Positions 36,405 through 47,300 of a stretch of DNA of 64,000 bases are shown piece by piece (the stretch's first letter is position 1; every line of letters starts with the position of its first letter). The position numbers and the translations under genes are program-made. This stretch comes from Zerene cesonia (lineage: Eukaryota; Arthropoda; Insecta; Lepidoptera; Pieridae), in NCBI RefSeq assembly GCF_012273895.1, contig NC_052110.1, positions 2,852,001 to 2,916,000 of the forward strand, read 5' to 3'. Under the pieces are notes generated by a model, which saw only the letters and a program-made list of their open reading frames with translations, had not been told where the DNA came from and ran no database searches.

Positions 36405-36703
36405 AGTCCGGCCCGGCATGCAGGAAATAAATTGTTTCAATTTATCTGCACATGTGATAACAGCACCACTGCTTAAAACGGTGAAGGAAAACATCGTGAG
36501 GAAACCGGCATGTCCAAGAATCAAAATAAACAATAAACAATAATTTATTTATCAAAACATTTTGTTACAACAACAACAAAAGTTCGACGACATGTGACAT
36601 CTGCCAACCCGCACTTGGCCAGCGTGGTGGATTATGGCCTGAACCCTCATAGGAGGCCTATGTCCCAGCAGTGGGAACGTATGGTCCGATGATGATGATG
36701 ATG
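36405..36703 (+). mobile_element. Non-LTR retrotransposon 3' tail ending in (GAT)n
   Basis: Contains AACGGTGAAGGAAAACATCG, TGAGGAAACCGGCATGTC, GCCAGCGTGGTGGATTATGG, CCTATGTCCCAGCAGTGGGA and a terminal (GAT)5 run at 36688-36702. I recognise this as a very common lepidopteran LINE 3' end. The middle (about 36514-36600) is an A/T-rich insertion or expansion. It lies in the intron after exon 2, opposite to the gene, and ends 12 bases from the splice donor. Confidence 0.7.
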
Positions 36704-36716
36704 AAAGTCACTTTAC

Positions 36717-36834
36717 CTCTTTTTAGTAAGGCTGTGATAGGGCCTCTCGAGCTGGTCACAGGGCCCGTTGGGGTAGGCGGCGCTCTTCAACGAGGACAGG
36801 GAGAAGCTGCTCTTCATAGCCGAGTTCTCGAAAC
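36717..36834 (-). CDS. Spectrin-repeat protein, coding exon 2
   Basis: Acceptor ACTTTCAG and donor GTAAAG enclose 118 bases. The first two bases join the last base of exon 1 to make Ser 4, and the last two join exon 3 to make Arg 43. Of the three frames only this one is open, and it is the one required by both neighbours. Residues 5-42 are Ser-rich (FENSAMKSSFSLSSLKSAAY), then a Pro/Cys-containing segment and HSLTKK, forming a KKRK patch with exon 3 that could be a nuclear localisation or membrane-contact signal. This is inference only. The head looks disordered and phosphorylatable. Confidence 0.86.
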
Positions 36835-36946
36835 CTGAAAGTTTTGTGATCAATTTGTTTTATATGTCATTACTATTTAATACATAACATTACATTCTGT
36901 TTCACATGAATAGAACTATTTTTATTTGGTACGAAGTTATATTTAA

Positions 36947-37409
36947 TCTTATATCTTTAAACGAGGAATTCTTGTATATATATATAATTGGTATCTCGGA
37001 ATCGGCTAAAACGATTTTCATGAAATTTAGTGTATAGGGGGTTTCGGGGGTGATAAATCGATCTAGCTAGGAATCTTTTTTAAATAATGTCATATTCGTG
37101 TTATATTTGTGTTTTATCGACTTAAACTTACTTTTTTAACAAATAGGAGGCGTTTGAGTAGTCCCAATTTATTATGACTCTTCCTGATATCTATTGGCGA
37201 ATAATAATACTATAAATGCGAAAGTTTGTGAGGATGGATGCATATGTATGTGTGCGTCTGTTACTCTTTCACGCAAAAACTACTGAACCGATTGCAATGA
37301 AATTTGCTTCGTAGATAGCTGGACAGCTGAAATAACACATAGGCACTTTTTATACCGATATTCCTACGGGATACGGACTTACGCGGTTTCAACCGCGGGT
37401 CACAGCTAG
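36947..37409 (+). mobile_element. Intact longer Helitron, inverted partner of 31649-32120
   Basis: TC at 36947 follows an A, and CTAG at 37406-37409 precedes a T. The sequence runs TCTTATATCTTTAAACGAGG through the TA-rich patch and subfamily-specific 5' half into the Lep1-like 3' half and hairpin. No ORF. It lies in the intron between coding exons 1 and 2, opposite in orientation to the copy upstream of exon 6. Confidence 0.87.
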
Positions 37410-38096
37410 TGGATATATAACATGCACAAATATAAATTTATATATTTATAATTTTTTATTAGCAAATAACCTGTTATTTAAGATATCGTTGATCAGAATA
37501 ATGATCGTAACCATTCTTAAGATATCGGAAGTCATCTGATACCGACGATGAATTTATTATTTTCCGGATATTACTTCTACCTTAGGAAGAAGAAAAAGTC
37601 TACATGATATGTATGCAGCTCAGAGAACAGAACGTTTGTCTGTCTATCACGTCTATCATACACTAAATCCGTAACTACATCTATACTAATCATATCAAGC
37701 TGGTAGGCCTGACTATTTGTTTGTGTTACATATACCATGTATCAACAAATATCAATTCAATTCTTTCAATATGTCCATACTGGTCATTTATTTTAAATAT
37801 ATAATCTCAATCAATTAAAATCTCTCATCATCTCAATAAAATAAACCCAAAACATGTTTTCATGTTCATTAAATAGAAAACTGTTAGACAGAATGTTTTG
37901 TTTTATCACTGGGCGCCTATATTCAAAATGGTTTGGAGAGATTTTCAAAAATGATTTCACCATTGGACATGTTCGTGAACCTTAAATGCTATAGACTACA
38001 TATGTCCCACAGACGAAAGCGCGGTTGATCGCTAGTATCAAATAAAGACATTTGTTTAACTATTAATAAAAATATATATAATTAAACTATACTCAC

Positions 38097-38106
38097 TAGT
38101 GGACAT
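38097..38106 (-). CDS. Spectrin-repeat protein, first coding exon (Met-Ser-Thr)
   Basis: Ten coding bases, ATG TCC ACT A, are followed by a strong donor GTGAGTATAG. Spliced to exon 2 they give a continuous frame beginning MSTSFENSAMKSSF. The ATG has A at -3 (GGCAAGATGTCC), and the upstream frame meets TGA at 38142-38140, 12 codons before it, so translation cannot start further out in this transcript. A coding first exon this short, before exons with full-length phases, is typical of an alternative internal promoter. The transcript start is not visible. Confidence is lower than for the other exons because a 10-base exon depends on splice logic. Confidence 0.75.
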
Positions 38107-38500
38107 CTTGCCTCGAACGTTCGGGAACTTCCAATAAAATCAATTTACTTCTAAATCAAACATTAGTATTCCCTTTTGTACTGTCTCGTCTCTTTGTACT
38201 TAATCTCTTGGTACAATTTCATGTGAACATTAAGTCTAAATTGCTTCATTTAATAAACTATTGCGACTAGATTCGTTAAAGTTAAATATAAATAAATAAG
38301 TGTGTCTTAATCATGTAATCTTGAGACAAGACTCATGAATTTGAAGAACAATCGTCGTGTTTTGGTGATGTCGTCGGTGGTCACATTTTGTTTTGTCAGT
38401 TCCTCCCTTTCCTGGCGTGGCGTTGCACAATTCGTCCCTTCGTATCTGAAACAATCAAAAAATTTCATTAACATATATGTAACTTACAAGCTGCATTTAC
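38107..38500 (-). promoter_or_regulatory. Probable 5' UTR and promoter region of the spectrin-repeat gene
   Basis: Sequence directly upstream of the start codon on the minus strand. No clear TATA box or initiator was identified. A locally GC-richer stretch at 38340-38445 might hold a start site or a further upstream non-coding exon. Limits are arbitrary. Confidence 0.3.
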
Positions 38501-41500
38501 GAAGTTACGTTCACATACGCTTTTGAACTACGTTCTATATAGCTGGAATTACTATATTTTTGGTTGTGTTTCAAATAACCGACATGTTTGGTAGAAAAGA
38601 GTGCAATCTTATGCTTAAATTTAGAAAGACTACCAGTGAATTTGTTTCTTTCGTTAAAGAGAACTTTCTGTGGATTACGTACGAGTAGTGGCAGCGATAA
38701 GTACAAAACACGTAAACAAGCACTCAAGTCTCAACTATTTACCAATAACTTTCACGAACCAACCATTTCAAAACATCACTAAGGGCAAATGCAAAAATGG
38801 AAAGCGCCTCTTGCGGGTACAAATTATTTTTATAGTTTCACACCAATTTGCTTCAACAAGAAAATTGCTAAGGCACGAAATGCAGCGGTTTCAACCTATT
38901 AAGTTAACAAATTGTAAAACTATTGTTTGTTATACATATTAATATAGTTATAATGTTACAACTTCATGCTGTATAAATACAAGAGAATTATGAAACTACC
39001 TATAGAAAGAAAAATGTACAAAAGAGCTAAATTATGGGGAGAAATAAAGAAGTACCACAAAATTTAGTATTTTAACAGCAATAGTATAATATCCTTAGAT
39101 ATATTCATTCATATCCACGTCCGTTGTCTTAATCCCAAAAAAACTCCGCGTGTGCTATGAATAGAGGGCTCTAAATGGGGTTAAACACACTTCCTCACGC
39201 GACACGCTAAGCAAATAAAAAAAAATACGAATCGTTTCATTAAGAAACTTATTTTGGTCGTTTATCATAGCCCTCGTTTAGGGGAGGTCCCATGATTGTA
39301 TCATTACTGTCAAACATACTGCTCTGTCTCATTAACCAGTTGATATACTACATAATAAAAATAATAAATTGTTTTAATAATACTAAGCTATGCAAACGCT
39401 TAAGACCACTGTGGAGTCTGTACCTTCTTCATAAATATAGCTCTAGGTAGTATCAATTGAATATACAGTTCATCGTTATAGCGACCTGCAAATATAGTTA
39501 CTAGTTGATATGTACGAAACAAGTAAATAAAAGCGCCTATAATTCCCAACAGAGGGTCCTAACGCGGAAATAGCATGAAATTCATTCCCTTAATGCATAT
39601 AAATTATGAACTTTCAATTACTCTTCCAGAACTGCGATAAATCACAATCAATATCGTCCAACCTCTAAACAATGCGACACTTGTACAAGTGCCCTTGCTA
39701 AAGTACAAAGTATAAGACGTCACTACTAGAACGTGCAAACCACAATACATAATGCACCCTTCCGGCGCAGAACTGTCCCTGATTTCTTTGCCATAAATGT
39801 ATGTGTACAAGTAAAGTTTCACCGGCGGGTCAACGAGGCTAGGGCTGAGATAAATGGCCCATTGAAGAAAATTATAACCCGTGAGCGCTGACTGAGGAAA
39901 TATTATTGTCTCCAACCACATAGCTTATACGCATCGATACTCACAAAACGAATAAACGTTTTAAACTGTTTAAATGCTAACGCATCTTTAAAAAACAAAT
40001 ATGACGTTAACGTTATCGATAAAAGTAACTATTTAGGTTATAATTCTACAATAAGAATCCTAAAACAAATTTTATTTTGTTCCTTTAGGAAAGATACATT
40101 TTATAGGGAGTGAATATCACTCGGCTCTCGCCTGATCATAAATAACAGCATCGTCAGAAACATCTCATCTCTATCTCGAACAAATATCGAAAACAATCAC
40201 GTTCCATAGCCAATACCAAGAGATGCTACGATTGCATTATCAGCATTCCATGCAAAACCAATTCACGCTAATCTAGCGTTAAAATGACCCACTTATAAGG
40301 TGGAAATTGCCGTAACAATTGTTATATTGTATTTAGATCGAACACGACAATGTGATCCGTATGGAAAGCATGTTTCGCGTTAAACAAACGTTTACTTTCT
40401 AATAACCCAATGATCGCTGGCTACGGGTCAATCCGGCCCTCACAATATATTCTACAATTTAATCTCTGTTGCAACGGTAAATGTAATTGATTTTCAATTT
40501 ATAGCCGGGTAAGTACGTGAACGGCGTCGTAAAGACAATAGGTACATAAGAGTGGTCCCTGAGAATAGCGCTCAGAAAACAGAATAGCGCCATAATGTAT
40601 ATTATACAATCAAATAACGCCAAGCTGTTTTCAAAGAATATATTGTAAATCTAAACAATATTGTAATTATCTATGAAAATGATTAAGTGTGTGTGAAAGT
40701 GTTAATCAGAATGTAAGAACAATTCGTTATTTCGATCACAGCAGATTAGAATTATGATAAATGACTACACCACAATTACGCGTGCGAAATGCTTCTACAA
40801 CAATATGAGAAGCGATGCTTTCGCTAAAGAAAAAATATTTAGAAATTACAGTGTTAGAAAGACGGATGCGAAATATGGGAAATGATTTAGTTGGGCCATT
40901 TGCGAAAGATACGACCATTTATGAAATAAAATCGTAGACAAGGTCTATATTAAACATAAAATATGAACTCTCCGAACATTTATGTATAATTATTATTGAA
41001 ACTGTCGTAACAACAATAATTGTATTTAAATGAGATTATTTGAACGAGCAACATCCGTTATATTCATAGTGCAAAGTCATTTTAAAGCAAATGTATCGAA
41101 AAATCAAGCGCTGAACTTAAATCAATAGAGTGCCTTATTGTAAATTACATAACAGTCTTGTGGTCAAAGAGTATTACCCCCAATGCAACTTTCTTGTTTC
41201 ACTTAAAACCGTTATTAAATAATAACAACCACGTTTCATGACGTACACTTATATAACATTGAAAGATTTCAAATTCACACACTCGAAAAAAACGATAAAA
41301 TATTTTGAGCACTGCATAATTTTACAAAACGAACAGTGTCTTAATTGCTTCATTATTTATAACCTTTACACATGAATTTGAAAGATTTATATGACGAGGT
41401 ATTATTAAAGTTGTTATTAATGTTAGGGGCATATAACTGCTAAAAGAACAAAAACTATTTCTATGAGGAATAAAAAAAAACAGAATGTTAACCGGACCTT

Positions 41501-44358
41501 CACGGAATCGAGACGAACGCGTTTCTCGGTACAAAGTGCATTTAGATAAGGCAAGGATGTTAGCGGTGAATATAAATCCTTATCTCATTATTTTATTGTC
41601 AATATACTGTTCGTAGCATTTGACAGTAACGAATGTTTGTTGTTACAACTAGGTGAAGGCTTCGTTGAACTTTTTTTTTGAAAGCTGAAATCTTATGAGA
41701 AAAATATAGATATTCTATACGAAAATAATGTAGGTATATATGCACCCGACAGTCGACATATAGAACGACTACAAAACATCCCATTATATCAGCTATTAAA
41801 AACAGTACGTTCGTGCATTCGCATCTGATTAGCTACGCTTCTTCGTTTGCAATAGTAGAAGGATGCTACAAAAAATTCCACCCTTTTAGGGTGAAATTAA
41901 ATTATCGGCCCTAAAACCTCTTGTGTCAAACCGATATACTCTCTTAAATATTAAATGATTTTACATAACTTTTATTACAATAGAACTCGTCACAAGTCAC
42001 GATTTGAGACGATAGGAATAACGAGTTCCCTTCGTCATGGCTTCGAGACTGGTCTCCATAACAATAGTGTAATTACACCGTGCGCGTCTAAAGGATATCA
42101 GGATTCTTCTATATACAGGTGTTCACTGATGGACGACTTTTAAATATAATGTCAACAACAAGAACAAAAACTATGATAGCTGATGTTTCCAAAAATTTTG
42201 TATTATATGGTCGTTAATCACGTAGTTAAAATGCACATTGGTTGGATTGAATTTATTAAATATTTTATGTGTCCATTCTCTCCGAATAATAGAAATAAGT
42301 GTACAGTTTCTACTTTTTACTAAAAGTCAAATCTAGCCGATGATCAAAATTCTAAACAATCCCACAATCTGATCAACCTGTATACTTGACAGGTACAAGC
42401 ACTTGTAAAGCAAGACGAATTAGAAATCATAAAAAAAGATTTTTTACGGTCAAGAATGTTCGGGAATCGTGGGCTATAATTTAAATGGGATTTGGGAGCA
42501 ATTACATGTAGATTATAACGTTTTAGAGGAGATGCATTAGAGTTTAACATTAAGATCCAATTACAAATACAGATTTCGTAGATGTGATATTATAATTACG
42601 ATGTTTGTCTTCAATGGGATAGAACCATATTTCAGCCTTTTTTTACCTTCCATACTTCGAGTTAAATTATATCGATTACAATATAAGAAGGTCCTGAAAC
42701 CACTTGTAAATATATCACACGCATAAAATCAATCACAATAGAATACTAAAATTCCAAGTGTTAACGAAAACAATTCAGTCTCAAATCTCTATGTATCAGG
42801 CTCGAACACCTGTACAGTATTTATCACAAGTCACGCGTACTTAACTAAAAGATAAATCATCGCATTAACACTGTCTCTCTACAGCACTTTCCTTCGTATT
42901 GTATGTGCGTACACAACTAGAGATAAGACAATGCATGTCACACTTTGTTACGCCCGATTTCTTTCGCTACGATAATATCTCATTACGCTTGAAGCGATCG
43001 CGAAGATTATTGTCTCGGATAAAGAAGAAAGCTCTGATATGTTTACCTAATAATTGCCCGGAGCTATGATCGATGTTTACAGAATGAAAGTCACAATCGC
43101 TGAGCTTCGTCACATGGCTGACACTAGAGAGTGTGGATTGAACTAAACGATGTACACAGTGAACACAAACAAAACAGGAATGTTAAAAAAAAAATGAATT
43201 TAACTACGATATTTAATATAGTTAGAGGGTACAGGATTAGTGATACGAAAAATTGTTAAATTGATGTACAAAGTAACTACGCACTATGAAGAATCTCGAT
43301 TCATTAAATACCTAATATTTTATGATAATATTATGAAAAAGCCATAGACCCGATCAACTAAAATACAAAACAAACATGTACATTGAATGCAAATCATCAA
43401 CAAGTAGTTACGAATTTCGCAACAACGGTGCTTTCTTTACATAAAATCAAAGCAACGCTACAAAGATATAAAAGTAGCCATAAAATATACAACGCTCTTA
43501 TTACATGCAATATAAACAAAGTGTCAACGAGTGCACAGAGAATCTGCTGTAATGTATACTGCATTACAGTACAACATTGCGTTAATGTGTCGTATCAATT
43601 ATAGGTATACTTTATATCGTATATCGCTGCTCTAACTTAAATATCTTACTGAAAACATTTTGATAATCAAATTAGTTTAAAGACAAAAAAAAAACAAGGT
43701 CAAAACAGAACAGTTGAAAATCAAAATCTAGACCAATATTCAATGAATTATTATGAGTTCAGTAATGAAACACGCGCGGTACGCACGGGGTAACAAAGGA
43801 CTCTTTCCGGAGCGTGAAATCTCAAAACAATACGTACACACCGAGAGCCATCACATCAATGTAATTGCGGATCAATGGTTGGGCACCATTACGCCGGCTT
43901 TCACGTGATAAGGTACCATAATCCGATGTACAGTTAGGGAAAAAAGTACCGCTCAGTTCGCACGGAGCTGCAATCATTCGATACTCGGCTACACTTGGCA
44001 ATTGATAACAGCTCGACTAATGGTATTGTACAGTGCCCGCTCTGATGGTGGTCTGACTGCTTATTAGATTCAATCGTACACCCAGCTAACTCACTGCACA
44101 CCAATCTTAAGTGCATACGAATTGTAGACAAACACAATTTTTTTACGGTATACCCATAGCATCCATTGCTGTTATTTAACATATCAATCAATGCAACAAT
44201 AGTTACCTACATGAAAATTTTACAAACAGTTTGTTGCAGTCAATACAAAACCAATTAAAGTTTAATTACTATAATAACAATAGATTAGCTAAAAAGGGCC
44301 AAGTTCAAGTGCGAACGATTTCACTTTTCACCACGTGTCATAACAAAATCGAAAGTGT
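38501..44358. other. Non-coding stretch, no gene seen
   Basis: AT-rich. The longest frame, minus 39604-39921 (105 codons), has no recognised domain and no splice partners. If longer isoforms of the spectrin-repeat gene exist, this could be intron. Confidence 0.45.
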
Positions 44359-44388
44359 ACACACACACGCACACACACACACACACAA
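44359..44388. repeat. (AC)n microsatellite
   Basis: About 30 bases of AC dinucleotides with one G interruption. Confidence 0.9.
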
Positions 44389-47300
44389 CTAACGTGTGTT
44401 TATCTCACCCAGATAAATACAAGACGGTGAATGTTAAATATTTGTAATACTAACTGAAAAATCTGACCAATTTTCGATACCAGATCGATAAGAAACGCAT
44501 TGTTCTACTTTTACGTCTTATACATTAATTATAACAACGTTATCAACGAAACTATCATCAGCATAAACGCGTTCAAAGACTAAAGGGTCGTTTCGAGGGT
44601 AACATTTTGCAATTTAAGATACGATGGTATATTATGTAAGTACAAATTACCATATCCGCATTGCAATTTAAAGTTTTCACACCAGTAGGAAATATTAAGA
44701 TTTGTTATCAGAATTTCAATTCCATCTTCAATATACGACTTGCATAATACCTATATCAAAAGTTGATTACATTCCCCAACCTTATCCATTTTCTTTACTG
44801 GGAAATAAGTGAAAGAGGCTCCACTGTATTCCCACGATTAATCAGTGATCGTCAAACTTCACAACTAGTAATTGTATAAATAGTGAGTGGACGGCATTCA
44901 GTACCAAAACGGCAACAAGCCAATATAAACCGTAATGTACTGTACACAATGTCGATGTTTTAATATCTCTTAACAGATAAATAGACGAGCTAGAAAGCAA
45001 TTAATTTTAGATTTAATTAGTTATCTTTTGAAAGAGGTGACACAGCGCCGTGGGTGTCTTTTTCTTGTCTGGATTTTTTATTTAATTGGAAACGCATAAT
45101 TACCAAAGTCGCTTTTGTTTCCTTTACATTAACGCTTAGGTAATCACACATAATTGCGTCTCTACTAATAAATAAGCACTAACTAATTATTATTCACATA
45201 TCTAAATAAATAAGTTTGTCGTCATGTATTGTTATACAGAGCCTACCGAAACCTAGTATGCTCTATATTATACAACAATTAACGAACTTTGTTCCAGGTT
45301 TCGTGCAGACAAACGAGCCCATTTCAAAATGTTTACTAAACAGACATTCCTTCAACAACAAAGAAGGGTACAATCTAAAAACCTACTAAAAATCCGAATA
45401 ATATTATACGACGCCTGTTTCAGTGTTCCAATTTAAACTCCACGCCACACGCGGCACGCGACTTTAAATATTCCGATTTTACTAGATAACAAAGTTTCCA
45501 TGACTTTGTAAGGACAGTGCTTCGGCAAACAGTAGTAAATTATTGGTTTAACTGGTTGTTTGTAGCGGAGAACCTTATAACTAAAACAATAAGTATTGAT
45601 AAATTTTATACACCAAATTAAATCTATAATGGACAAAAATATTAATATAGCCATTGAAGAAAGGAATGCTTTTTGTTTTACATTAAAGTAATCAGTTAAA
45701 ATTCCTTTTCAATTGAATTTACTTATATATATAAAACAAATTTTAACTACATTAATCGGTTCACCATTATTATGAAAAAAGCATTTATTTGCCGCCATGT
45801 ATCTAAAAACCCAGGCAATAACGAAACTCGAACTTGCCAAATTTATGGCTAGGTATTTGAACTTACAATTCGGCAACGATTCGCGTGACGATAGCTGTTA
45901 AGCACGCAACGACGACAGAATCTAAATAAGGTTTAAACTGAAGGATTACTTTTTTATGTTAATACCACGAAACACCCGGAACGACTCTAGTACGAATACG
46001 AGAATACATCTTTATTGACGTTGTAAAATTCTGACACGTACTAGGTAAAGATCACAAAAGAATACTTAATTTCCGCGTCTCAGTGAATTTTAGTTGCGCA
46101 GCTTCGCACGGCGTGTATGCATATATAAAAAATATGGTATTATCATAACATATGTATGCAATTAAGTGTTGTTCAGAATAATTATTACTTAATCCCAATT
46201 AAATAATATGGGAGTTCTAATGACATTTTTTTCTATGTAACATCGTGATAACATCAATCTTAATGCAATAGATGACACAATGCACGCAAAAAAACACAAC
46301 TGTGATCAACAACGCCAGATTGCAATCTATAAATATTTCCGGGTACAAAATACTCAAGACATTTCTAATATAAAATAATGATTAAATAAACGTGCTTAAT
46401 TTCAAAATACAATAACTTTTACCGTATCTTAGGCAAAATCTTCTCATTTCAATATATTGCGGAATTAATTACTTTTGCTTATTTAATTAAAAACAGGAGA
46501 TAAAATAAACGATTTTATGGTAGACTCTAAAGCTGTCCATTAGTTACACAGCAACGTTATCTATTCAATGGGCGTTTAAAGGCGTTAATATTCAGAACAG
46601 GTTGTACACTGGTACAATGCAAATTGTTACTTCGCATTTAAGTGGATGTGTGAAAATTCCTTCTATTCTAGATTGATGGGAAAATGTTCGCTGCAATGAA
46701 TAAATTGCTATTTTTAGCTACACTAGCTACAACCTGATTGAGCTTTCGTTGTGTTCCTAACAATTAAGCCATTAAATAACTCGAGAACTTGGAACAAGCC
46801 ATTTAATGAAGTTTTCCCGTTCTGAAATATATCGTGTTGGCGGTTAAACTCATAAGAGTAAATACAAACATAAAATTTACTTTAATATTGTGTATTTACG
46901 TATACATAAAAGATATTCGTTCTGTGGTCTAAGTTTGACACATGAATAGAAACTTATATCGTAGACATGAGATGCGCAAATTCAACAAATAAAAATACCC
47001 TATTACTAAGCTCTATTAAATGATCATTACATAATTCATGATATATAAAATGATATTCCTGATATACTCAAAATTAATTAATCACACTGCACGTGATCAC
47101 AGGCCACAAGTCTCATTCATGACTATAAGTAGAAAGAAAGGCTGGTACAATTCTTAGAATTTTCACTAGTCGTCGCACGTCAAAAGTGGTTCAACAAACA
47201 AGCAGCATGTCGCTTTCTTGTAAGCACACGGGTAGCATGAGAAAGCTATAAAATAGGGTTGCCAAAACAACTTTTCCCCCGCTATTTTATTGAATGTTAT

